From positions 1,984,001 through 2,048,000 of the forward strand of contig NZ_CP009747.1 of the NCBI RefSeq assembly GCF_000800255.1: a stretch of 64,000 bases of DNA, read 5' to 3'. The stretch comes from Pseudomonas parafulva. GTDB lineage: Bacteria; Pseudomonadota; Gammaproteobacteria; Pseudomonadales; Pseudomonadaceae. Positions 1-7,572 of this stretch are shown piece after piece (position 1 is the stretch's first letter; each line of letters opens with the position of its first letter). A program made the translations under genes and the position numbers. The notes under the pieces are model-generated. The model was not told the origin of the DNA and made no database searches. It was given only the letters and a program-made list of their open reading frames with translations.

Positions 1-2343
1 CCGAGCGATCAGCTCGGCGCCGAGCGCATCGCCCCCGCACATCAGGCACAGGCGCGGCAACACGCGCTGCGGCTGGGACGCCACCAGCAAGGCGTTGAGG
101 TGCGATGGCACGATCTTCAGCAGGTCCACGGGCTGGTCTTGCAGGGTATCGGCCAGGCCCTCGGCATCGAACGCAAGTGATTCGTCCAACAAGCGCAGGC
201 GTCGGCCGCTGAGCAGCGCACCGAACAGCGCCGTGTGTCCCAGGTCGGTGGCGCAACTGGCCAGGCTGGCCAAGCTGGCATCGGCGGGCAGGTCCAGTCG
301 GGCCAGGCAGGCGCTGACGTAGTGGATGAGGTTGCCGTGGCTGACGATCACGCCCTTGGGACGGCCACTGGAACCGGAGGTGTAGACCACGTAGGCCGGC
401 GTCTCGGGCGCCAACTGCGGGCGCAGGCCGATGGTTGGAACGTCTTTCAAGGAGGTGGGCTCCAGCCAGGCGATGGCGGCCGGCAGCCACTCAGGCCGCG
501 CCGCTTGGCCAATCCACAGACACGGCTGCGCGTCTTCGCAGATGGCCTGCTGGCGGGAGGCGGGCCAGGCCGGGTCGACCACCAGGAAGGTCGCGCCGCA
601 CTGCCACGCGGCCAGCATGTGCAGCACCAGCGCGCGGCTGCGGGGCAGGCACAGGGCGATGCGCTGGCCTGGCAGAGGCGCGCCCTGCCCTTGCAGGTGG
701 GCGGCGAGCACGGCGACCTGGCGACCCAGGGTGGCATAGTCCAGGCAGCCGTGCAGGTCTTCGAGGGCCACGGCCGCAGGGCGCTGCACGGTCTGCTCGA
801 CGAAGGCCTGCCAGGCATTGTCGAACACCGGCGCGCAGGTCTCGCCCTGCAATTGCGCCTGCTCGTGGGGCGCCAGCCAGTCCAGGTCGGCGAACGGCAC
901 ATCCGGGCGCTCCAGCACTGCCTGCACCAAGCCGATGAACTGGTCACGCAAGCGGTCGACAGTGTCCTGCCGATACAGCGCCTTGCTGAAACGCCAGCGG
1001 CAATGGAAATGCCGGTCTTCGTCGTTGATCACCAGGTTCAGCGCATGGGCAGCGCCGCGCTGCTCGGCGAACAGGCGCTCGACATGCACCTCGTAGGGCA
1101 TGGAACGGTCCTTGTTCAGCGTGAACATGTGCTGGAACAGGGCGCGGCCGTGCTCGCGCGGCAGCGCCAATTGCTGCATCAGGCGGGCGAACGGGTAATG
1201 CCGGTGCTGCAAGGTCTCTTTCACCTCGCGCTCTACGCAGCGCGCCCAGTCGATGCTCGATAGCGTCGGTTGCAGGGTGCAGCGCAAGGCCAGCGGATTG
1301 ACCAGGTAGCCTGGCATGCGCAGGTGCTCGCGACGCAGTCGCCATCCGGCAGGCGTGCCCAGCACGAAATCGGTCTGCCCCGACAGCACGCCGAGGTATT
1401 GCTGGAATAGCGAAAGCAACAGCACGTAGGGCGTCACGCCAATGGAACGGGCCAGGGCGCGAATGCGTGCAGTATCGGTCTCGTCGAACCTGGCCGAGGT
1501 ATCGCCGCCTACGTGGGCGGGCGTGTCGCTGGTAACGAAGTCAGTCGGCAGCACCAGCGCCGGGGCGTCCTGCAAGCGCGCCTGCCACCAGGCCAGCTCG
1601 CTCGCCTGCTCGGCCTCGCTGCGCCGATACAGGGCGCTGCCGAAGTCGCGGTAGGCCTGCGCATCGACCGGCGCCAGGGGCTGGCCGGCGAGGTGCGAGA
1701 TCAGCTCGTCGACGATGATCTGGTAGATGGTCGCACCATCGGCGGCGATGTGGTGGATGCCCAACAGCAGGATGTAGTCGCAGCCTTCGGCGTGCCGGTT
1801 ACAGACCAGCGTCAGGCGGCTGACGTCGCCACTGGCCAGATCGAACGGTTCGTCGGCCAAGTCCGTGAGACGTTGGTGCAGGGCCTTCGGGTCGGCCGCC
1901 TGCAACTCGACCTGGCGCAACCCAAGCCACTGGGTCGGCGCGCCGCGCTGCACAGGCACGCCGTCGCGCTCGGCGAACGGGCTGCACAGCAGCGGATGGC
2001 GGTGCTGGACGTCATGCCAGGCGCGTTGCAGACGCGGCACCAAGTCTTCATCGAGCAGCGACGGCTTGAGCCGTGCGGCATAGGCGATGTTGTAGGCGCA
2101 GCTTTGCGGCTCCAGGCGGTGCAGGAACCACAGCGCCTGTTCGTTATCGGTCAGCGCACGGTCGCGGAAATACGCCGGGTGGGCGTCGAGCCAGCGCACC
2201 ACGTCGGCGCCGTGGCTGCGTAGCGCTTGGGCGATCGACTCGTCCAGCGCGCCAGGTGGCGCATGGTCGACAAGCACTTCACCTGCGCGGGCGGACAGAC
2301 GAATGCCGCGCAGCCAGCAACCCTGCATCAGACGATCGAGCAT
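1..2343 (-). CDS. Non-ribosomal peptide synthetase, N-terminal part (docking-C-A), partial
   Basis: The reading frame is open from an ATG at 2343 to the window edge, 781 codons, and continues to the left. Residues 1 to about 55 look like a TubC-type N-terminal docking domain (LMQGCWLRGIRL then a short helical repeat). A condensation domain follows with the HHIAADG motif at residues 197-203. An adenylation domain starts near residue 500; its A3 loop, YTSGSSGRPKGV, is at 654-665. By alignment to GrsA, the first specificity positions are D700, L701, T704, K743, M768 and G770, i.e. DLTKMG, matching the start of the Asp (DLTKVG) and Asn (DLTKLG) codes. The remaining code residues, carrier domain and any later modules lie outside the window. 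An AAGGA ribosome site precedes the start. It lies 57 bases downstream of the SyrP-like hydroxylase gene on the same strand. Inference: a siderophore synthetase module activating Asp. Confidence 0.9.
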   Translation of the reverse strand, partial: MLDRLMQGCWLRGIRLSARAGEVLVDHAPPGALDESIAQALRSHGADVVRWLDAHPAYFRDRALTDNEQALWFLHRLEPQSCAYNIAYAARLKPSLLDEDLVPRLQRAWHDVQHRHPLLCSPFAERDGVPVQRGAPTQWLGLRQVELQAADPKALHQRLTDLADEPFDLASGDVSRLTLVCNRHAEGCDYILLLGIHHIAADGATIYQIIVDELISHLAGQPLAPVDAQAYRDFGSALYRRSEAEQASELAWWQARLQDAPALVLPTDFVTSDTPAHVGGDTSARFDETDTARIRALARSIGVTPYVLLLSLFQQYLGVLSGQTDFVLGTPAGWRLRREHLRMPGYLVNPLALRCTLQPTLSSIDWARCVEREVKETLQHRHYPFARLMQQLALPREHGRALFQHMFTLNKDRSMPYEVHVERLFAEQRGAAHALNLVINDEDRHFHCRWRFSKALYRQDTVDRLRDQFIGLVQAVLERPDVPFADLDWLAPHEQAQLQGETCAPVFDNAWQAFVEQTVQRPAAVALEDLHGCLDYATLGRQVAVLAAHLQGQGAPLPGQRIALCLPRSRALVLHMLAAWQCGATFLVVDPAWPASRQQAICEDAQPCLWIGQAARPEWLPAAIAWLEPTSLKDVPTIGLRPQLAPETPAYVVYTSGSSGRPKGVIVSHGNLIHYVSACLARLDLPADASLASLASCATDLGHTALFGALLSGRRLRLLDESLAFDAEGLADTLQDQPVDLLKIVPSHLNALLVASQPQRVLPRLCLMCGGDALGAELIAR

Positions 2344-2400
2344 TGGAGATCCTTCATGTATGAATGCGGTCAGGGCCGATCGCTCGGCCCAGCGAATGGA

Positions 2401-3384
2401 TCACTGGCCGGCGAACGGCTCTGCCATGGCGACCACGACCTTGCGTGGACCCTGGAAGGTCGAACGGCCATGGGCCACGAGCATGTTGTCGAGCATCAGC
2501 ACGTCGCCGGCCTGCCAAGCGAAGGTGACCTGGCACTGCTCGAGAACCTCGCGGATGTGCGCCAGCGCCTGCTCTTCGATGGGCGAGCCGTCGCCGTAGA
2601 AGACATTGCGTGGCACCCCCTGCTCGCCGACGATCGACACCAGGGTTTCGCGTACCGCAGGCGCCAGGTTGGAGAGATGGAACAGGTGGGCCTGGTTGAA
2701 CCAGACCCACTCGCCACTGACCGGGTGTTGAGCGACCGCCTGGCACACCTGGCGGGTGGACAGTTCGCCCTCCTCGTCCCACTGGAAATCGATCTGGCTG
2801 GCGCGGCAGTAACGTTCCACCTGATCACGGTCGTCGGTGCTGAAGGCCTGTTGCCAGGTCAGGTCCAGGCCGTTGCCGTAGTTGCGCACGTACATCAGGC
2901 GCTTGTCGGCGAAACGCTGGCGAATGGCGGGGTCGAGTCGCTGGAACACCTCGCGGCTGTCGGCAATCGGCGTTTCGCCGCCGACCGGCGAGGCGGTGAT
3001 GCAGTGGAACCAGATCTTCATCGGCCAGCCTAGCGAGTAGGACTGTTCGTTGTGCAGGGGAATGACTTGGTGCGCGGGGTATTCGGTGGAGGTGTAGACG
3101 CGGCTGTTGAGCCGGGTGCGGGGCGTGGATGCGTAGTCGTAGGTCAGCAGTTCGTGGCCGAAGCTGCGGGCGAAGGCTTCGAAATCCGTCTCGTCGGAAA
3201 AGTCGAAGCCCCTGAGCAGCACGCCACCGACCTGTGGCAACTGCTGCTCGATGCGGTGTACGAGCTCCGGCAGTTCACCGCGCCAACCGGCGCCGGGCTG
3301 TCGGGGCGTGATCACCAGCGGGAGAGCCCTCTGGCCCTCAAGATCGACTGCCCGCTCCTGCACCCGTACCAACATGCTCTCCAT
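2401..3384 (-). CDS. SyrP/TauD-family Fe(II)/2-oxoglutarate dioxygenase, probable aspartyl beta-hydroxylase
   Basis: A 327-residue TauD/TfdA-fold enzyme. The iron ligands are visible: H111-x-E113 (LHNEQSY) and the distal H305 (LVAHGRS), followed by the 2-oxoglutarate-binding arginine region (GPRKVV). An acidic HxE instead of HxD is common in the SyrP-like branch. Members of this branch that sit beside NRPS genes hydroxylate the beta carbon of Asp (or His) on the carrier protein. The gene is directly upstream of an NRPS whose adenylation domain has an Asp-like code, which supports aspartate beta-hydroxylation for a siderophore. The exact substrate is an inference. The start ATG has GCGAGGA upstream. 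A taurine dioxygenase role is unlikely, because no sulfonate transport gene is nearby. Confidence 0.85.
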   Translation of the reverse strand: MESMLVRVQERAVDLEGQRALPLVITPRQPGAGWRGELPELVHRIEQQLPQVGGVLLRGFDFSDETDFEAFARSFGHELLTYDYASTPRTRLNSRVYTSTEYPAHQVIPLHNEQSYSLGWPMKIWFHCITASPVGGETPIADSREVFQRLDPAIRQRFADKRLMYVRNYGNGLDLTWQQAFSTDDRDQVERYCRASQIDFQWDEEGELSTRQVCQAVAQHPVSGEWVWFNQAHLFHLSNLAPAVRETLVSIVGEQGVPRNVFYGDGSPIEEQALAHIREVLEQCQVTFAWQAGDVLMLDNMLVAHGRSTFQGPRKVVVAMAEPFAGQ

Positions 3385-3457
3385 GGACCAGTCCTCGCCT
3401 GAAATTACTGTGCGATTTTTTACCTGGCCGACAACCTAATACAAAGATGTTACGAAT

Positions 3458-3478
3458 TCAATTCCGAATCATTTGCAT
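3458..3478 (-). promoter_or_regulatory. Weak Fur-box-like, AT-rich upstream region of the hydroxylase/NRPS genes
   Basis: The 116-base gap before the dioxygenase gene is AT-rich. Read on the minus strand it carries GCAAATGATTCGGAATTGA, which I match at 9 of 19 positions to the Fur consensus. This is marginal and could be chance. It may mark an internal iron-responsive promoter. Confidence 0.2.
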
Positions 3479-3500
3479 TTGTGACATCAAAATGGAGGCA

Positions 3501-4436
3501 TCACGGCGCATCTTGCAGCAAATGGTCGCGCTCGGCGATGTGTGACATCAGCAGATACGCCGAACCGATCAGACCTTGCATCGTGTCCGGAAAACGGCTG
3601 CGGTTGAAGTAAAGAAACTGTCGATTCTTCACGGCGAACAGATTCTGCCATTGCGCCGAGCGGCGGAACGCAGCGGTGCTGGCTTCGGAGCCGAGCATCT
3701 CTTCGTAGGTGTCGATGATGAAATCGCTGTTGAAGTCGCCAATGCGCTCAAGGCTGTAGGGCACATTGCGACGCGCCTCGCGGTAGGCCGCCACGCGGCC
3801 CAGGCCGAAATCGGCGATCACATCGTCCATGCCGCCACGACCGATCAATTGAAAGCCGTCCGGGTACACCTCCAGGGTGGTCACGGTAATGCGTTCGGGC
3901 TGCTTGACGCGCTTTTTGAACTCACTCACCACCCATTGGTATTCCTTGAGCAATTCCTGATAGCGCGACTGCTTGCCGACCAGGTCGGCGAGCTGACTGG
4001 CGTAGGTCTTGATATCGCCCTCGCGTACCGGCAGCAGCACCACGGGCGCAATGCCCGCCAGTTTTTCCTTGAGATCGGCCTGATAGGACAGCCCGACGAT
4101 CAGGTCGGGCTTGAGCGCGGCGATGGCTTCGATATCCGGTGCCTGATGCGAGCCGACGTAGCGGATGGCACTGACATCGAAACGCTCCTGCACGCCACGC
4201 AGGGTGACATCGGAGAACAGCTTCTTGCGCCCCGTGGAGCCGCAGGGCGTGATACCCAGTTCGAGCAACTGCGCTGTCAGGCTGAAATCATGCAGCGACA
4301 CCACGCAGCGCGGCGCCACGGGCACTTGCACGCGGCCGAACTGATTCTCGAAGGTGCGGGTCTCGGCTGCCGTGGCGGGCGGTATGAGGCAGATCAGCAG
4401 CAGGCACAGCAGTCCGGTCAATTGGCGCAACATCAT
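3501..4436 (-). CDS. Periplasmic iron-siderophore binding protein (FecB/FepB-like)
   Basis: A 311-residue protein with an N-terminal signal peptide (hydrophobic LLCLLLICLIPP, then ATAAE as the cleavage site) and the class III binding-protein fold: the N-lobe has VVSLHDFSLTAQLLELGI, the central part has PDIEAIAALKPDLIVG, and a long helix links it to a C-lobe ending near LIGSAYLLMSHIAE. It would bind a ferric siderophore in the periplasm and deliver it to the FecCD permeases encoded just upstream in the operon. I see no convincing lipobox, so it is probably soluble. Two in-frame ATG codons are adjacent (4436 and 4433). The ligand is unknown, but the linked NRPS suggests the siderophore made by this locus. 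Confidence 0.88.
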   Translation of the reverse strand: MMLRQLTGLLCLLLICLIPPATAAETRTFENQFGRVQVPVAPRCVVSLHDFSLTAQLLELGITPCGSTGRKKLFSDVTLRGVQERFDVSAIRYVGSHQAPDIEAIAALKPDLIVGLSYQADLKEKLAGIAPVVLLPVREGDIKTYASQLADLVGKQSRYQELLKEYQWVVSEFKKRVKQPERITVTTLEVYPDGFQLIGRGGMDDVIADFGLGRVAAYREARRNVPYSLERIGDFNSDFIIDTYEEMLGSEASTAAFRRSAQWQNLFAVKNRQFLYFNRSRFPDTMQGLIGSAYLLMSHIAERDHLLQDAP

Positions 4437-4473
4437 CGGTTCTCGGCTCTCTCTCGAATGAATATTCAGGGCA

Positions 4474-5520
4474 TCAACGACTGCGTTGGCGCGCCAGCAG
4501 CAGCATCAGGTACGGCGCACCGAGCAAGGCCACCACCAGCCCCGCCGGGATCTGCAATGGCGGCAGCAGGCCTCGCCCGAGGGTATCGCCTGCCAGCACC
4601 AGCAACGCACCGAACAGGGCCGACAGCGGCAGCAACGCGCCGTGTCGATCGCCGGCGAGCTGGCGGGCCAGATGCGGCGCCACCAGGCCGACGAAGGTCA
4701 TGGTGCCGACGTTGGCCACCGCTGCCGCGGTCAGCATCACACTGCTCAACAGCAGCAAGCCCATGGTGCGGGTCACGTTCAGGCCGCGACTCAAGGCCAC
4801 GCTCTCGCCCAGTTGCAGCAGGTTCAGCAGCCGATGGCACAGCAGCAGCGGCAGGCCCGCCAGCAGCAGCCAGAGGCCGAGGCTGTACACCTGCGGCCAA
4901 CCGCTGCGGTGCAGGCTGCCACCCAGCCACATCAAGGCCGACTCGACATGATCGATATCGCCGTAGGTGATGATCAGGTCGGCGACGGCGCTGAGAATGG
5001 CGGTGAGCCCTACCCCGATCAGGATCAGGCGCAATGGCGAGATGCCCTGGCGCCAGGACAGCACCGCAACCAGTGCCGCTACCGCCAGGCCACCGCCCAG
5101 TGCGGCCAGCGGATAGAGCGCAGGGGACAGCAACTGCGGCCAGAGCACCATGATCAGCAACATGGTGACGCTGGCGCCCGACTCCACCCCCACCAGACCA
5201 GGCGCGGCCAGCGGATTGCGCGTCAGCGACTGCATCAACAGGCCGGCCAGGGCCATGGCGGCGCCGGCCAGGACCGCCAGCAGCACGCGCGGCAGACGCA
5301 ACTCCCTGACCAGGTTGAGCACCGTGGGGTCAGCCCGCTCAGGTTGGGTCAACGCCTGCCAGACCGTGCTCAGCCCCATGGGGTAGCTGCCCACGGTGAG
5401 CGCGTAGAGTCCAAGCGCCACCGTGGCCAGTATCAATAGCAGCGTCCAGATCAGATCGATGGGGCGACCGAACACCGGCAGCGGATGCCAGCGTCGAGGC
5501 AACAGCAGAACGCTTTTCAT
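4474..5520 (-). CDS. FecCD-family iron-siderophore ABC permease (second subunit)
   Basis: A 348-residue, very hydrophobic protein of the FecCD/BtuC permease family. Typical segments are visible: LRLPRVLLAVLAGAAMALAGLLMQ near the N-terminus, NPLAAPGLVGVESGA, and GLVAPHLARQLAGDRHG (the coupling-helix region that contacts the ATPase). About ten membrane helices are expected. The ATG at 5520 overlaps the stop of the preceding permease by one base (TGATG), so the two subunits are probably translationally coupled and form a heterodimer in the inner membrane. A longer upstream extension of the frame runs into the other permease gene and is not used. Confidence 0.9.
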   Translation of the reverse strand: MKSVLLLPRRWHPLPVFGRPIDLIWTLLLILATVALGLYALTVGSYPMGLSTVWQALTQPERADPTVLNLVRELRLPRVLLAVLAGAAMALAGLLMQSLTRNPLAAPGLVGVESGASVTMLLIMVLWPQLLSPALYPLAALGGGLAVAALVAVLSWRQGISPLRLILIGVGLTAILSAVADLIITYGDIDHVESALMWLGGSLHRSGWPQVYSLGLWLLLAGLPLLLCHRLLNLLQLGESVALSRGLNVTRTMGLLLLSSVMLTAAAVANVGTMTFVGLVAPHLARQLAGDRHGALLPLSALFGALLVLAGDTLGRGLLPPLQIPAGLVVALLGAPYLMLLLARQRSR

Positions 5521-6509
5521 CAACGTACCTTTCTCAAGACCAGCACGACGAAGATCGGCCCGCCGATCAGCGCGGTGACGATGCCGGTGTTCAGCTCGAA
5601 CGGCCGCACCAGGGTGCGAGCGGCGAGGTCGGCCAGCATGACCAGTTGCGCGCCCAGCAATGGCGCTGCCAGCAGCAGCCGCCGGTAGTCGTTGCCGAAC
5701 AGCAAGCGCGCCGCATGCGGCACCACCAGCCCGACGAAACCGATGGGACCGGCCAGGGCGACGGCGCAGCCGGAAAGCAGCACCACCGCCAGCAGACCCA
5801 GCAGACGCATCTTCAACAGATTCACGCCCATGCCGGCCGCCGCCTGGGCACCCAGCCGGTGGATGTTCAAGGCGCGCAGGTTGATCAGGCACAGCAGCAT
5901 GCCCAGGGCCATCCACGGCCAGACCCAGCGCTGCACCGAGCTGTCGGTCAGACCGATGGAGCCGGTGAGCCAGCGTCGCAGGCTGTCCATGCCTTGCTGA
6001 TCGAGCAGCAACAGGATCGCGGTAATGGCACTGAACAGCGCCGCGATCATCGCCCCGGACAGGGTCAGGCGTACCGGGTTATGCCCTCGGCCAGCCAGCG
6101 CCAGGACGCCGACCGCCGCGACCAGGGCGCCGGCGAAGGCGAACAGCGGGATCATCGACAGGTCGTTGCCGGGCAGCACCAGCAGGCCGAACACCACGAA
6201 CAGCGCCGCGCCACTGTTGATGCCGAGGATGCCGGGGTCGGCCAGTGGGTTGTCGCCGATCGCCTGCATCAGGGTACCGGCCAGGCCGAGGCTGGCGCCG
6301 ACCATGATCGCCACCAGCAAGCGCGGCAAGCGCGAGCCGCGCACGATGCTTTGGTCCGGGTCCGAGGGCACGTAGGCCACCAGCGCCTGCCAGGCCTCGC
6401 TCCAGGGAATCGACTTGGCGCCGAAGGCCAGGTGCGCCAGCGCCGTGACCAGCAATACCGCCAGCACGGCGAACCACAGCGGCAGGCGCAGTGAAGTGGA
6501 CGGCTTCAC
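5520..6509 (-). CDS. FecCD-family iron-siderophore ABC permease (first subunit)
   Basis: A 329-residue FecCD permease. Family segments: SRLPRLLVAIMVGASLGLAGTLMQ, DNPLADPGILGINSGAALF, and GLVVPHAARLLFGNDYR (coupling region). I chose the GTG at 6509 as start because it overlaps the ATPase stop in a GTGA arrangement and places the first membrane helix (LPLWFAVLAVLLVTALAHLAFG) properly. The longer alternative from 6563 would lie inside the ATPase gene. Together with the neighbouring permease it should form the membrane channel of the siderophore importer. Confidence 0.88.
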   Translation of the reverse strand: MKPSTSLRLPLWFAVLAVLLVTALAHLAFGAKSIPWSEAWQALVAYVPSDPDQSIVRGSRLPRLLVAIMVGASLGLAGTLMQAIGDNPLADPGILGINSGAALFVVFGLLVLPGNDLSMIPLFAFAGALVAAVGVLALAGRGHNPVRLTLSGAMIAALFSAITAILLLLDQQGMDSLRRWLTGSIGLTDSSVQRWVWPWMALGMLLCLINLRALNIHRLGAQAAAGMGVNLLKMRLLGLLAVVLLSGCAVALAGPIGFVGLVVPHAARLLFGNDYRRLLLAAPLLGAQLVMLADLAARTLVRPFELNTGIVTALIGGPIFVVLVLRKVR

Positions 6510-7312
6510 TGCGCCACCCGCAGCGCACTGGCACGCACCGCGGACTTGGCGGCTGGCACGCACAGCGGCACGCCCGTGTGGGGATCGGTGATGATGTGGG
6601 CGTCGAGGTCGAACACCGCTTTGAGATTGGCGGCGGTGAACACCTCGCGCGGCGGGCCTTCGGCTTGCAACTGACCGTCACGCAGCATGACCAGATGGTC
6701 GGCGTAGCGCGCGGCCTGGTTGAGGTCATGCAGCACAGCGACGATGGTCTTGCCCTGCTCGCGCAGGCTGACCAGCAGTTCGAGCAGGGTCACTTGGTGG
6801 GCGATGTCGAGGAAGGTGGTGGGTTCGTCAAGCAGGATCACCGGCGTGTCCTGCGCCAGCGTCATGGCGATCCAGCAGCGCTGCAACTGCCCGCCCGAGA
6901 GCGTGGCCAGGGAGCGGTCGAGCAAGGGTTCGATGCCGGCCAGGGCGATGGCCTGATCGCAGGCCTGCTGATCGGCGGGCGACCACTGTTGCCACCAGCT
7001 CTGCCAGGGAAAACGCCCCTGCATCACCAGTTCGCGCACGCTCATGCCTGCCGGCGAGGTGGTGCGCTGGGGCAGCAGCGCCATGCGCTGGGCCAGCTCG
7101 CGACGGGAAAAGTGCGTCACGGGTTGGCCGGCCAACCGCACCTCGCCGGCCTCGGGGCGCAACATCCGCGCCAGCACGTTCAACAAAGTGGTCTTGCCGC
7201 AGCCGTTGGCGCCGATCAACGCGGTGAAGGCCCCTTGCGGAACCTCAAGCGTCACGCCCTTCAACACCTGTTGCTCACCGTAGCTCAGCTTGACTCCGCT
7301 GGCCTCGAGCAT
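6506..7312 (-). CDS. Iron-siderophore ABC transporter ATP-binding protein (FecE/FepC-like)
   Basis: A 268-residue ABC ATPase with all nucleotide-binding motifs: Walker [10 protein letters not shown], signature [13 protein letters not shown], Walker [13 protein letters not shown] and the H-loop histidine in [14 protein letters not shown]. The signature LSGGQ and overall length fit the FecE/FepC/FhuC family that powers ferric-siderophore import. It is the first gene of a minus-strand run ATPase, permease, permease, binding protein, dioxygenase, NRPS, and is divergent from a TonB-dependent receptor gene, so a shared iron-responsive control region is likely at 7313-7572. Confidence 0.92.
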   Translation of the reverse strand: MLEASGVKLSYGEQQVLKGVTLEVPQGAFTALIGANGCGKTTLLNVLARMLRPEAGEVRLAGQPVTHFSRRELAQRMALLPQRTTSPAGMSVRELVMQGRFPWQSWWQQWSPADQQACDQAIALAGIEPLLDRSLATLSGGQLQRCWIAMTLAQDTPVILLDEPTTFLDIAHQVTLLELLVSLREQGKTIVAVLHDLNQAARYADHLVMLRDGQLQAEGPPREVFTAANLKAVFDLDAHIITDPHTGVPLCVPAAKSAVRASALRVAQ

Positions 7313-7448
7313 CTGTTTCTCCTAGCCCTGCGGCGCGCGCGGCGCCTGTTTTGCGTGCGAAACCCGAAGCGCATTGTGCCGTGTTCGGGCGGATAAAAGG
7401 CCACAGGATAAGACGAAAAGCGACGCAGCCGCCACACGGCAACAGAAT

Positions 7449-7467
7449 AGTAATGTGAACATTTATC
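7449..7467. promoter_or_regulatory. Candidate Fur box between importer operon and TonB receptor gene
   Basis: The 19-mer AGTAATGTGAACATTTATC, read on the opposite strand, matches the consensus GATAATGATAATCATTATC at 11 of 19 positions by my count. It lies about 105 bases upstream of the receptor ATG and about 137 bases upstream of the ATPase ATG, in a 260-base divergent control region that is AT-rich compared with its surroundings. I see no extracytoplasmic sigma factor gene nearby and the receptor lacks a signalling domain, so direct Fur control is the simplest model. Confidence 0.4.
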
Positions 7468-7572
7468 ATTTGGCGTTAAAGTATCGGCCGTCGTTCCGGC
7501 CCGGGTTCGGCCAGAGTCGTCGTGGATCAAGGGCACATTGGCATTCAACTGCGTCAATTCAAGGACATTTAG

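Noticed and set aside
235..1263. Long plus-strand open frame of 342 codons opposite the synthetase gene
   Set aside because: It is antisense to conserved condensation and adenylation motifs, and its composition (runs of Gln, Gly, Arg) is typical of a shadow frame in high-GC DNA.
3501..4436. Possible lipoprotein signal in the siderophore binding protein (LLIC)
   Set aside because: The residue before the Cys is Ile, not Gly, Ala or Ser, and a normal signal-peptidase site (ATAAE) follows.
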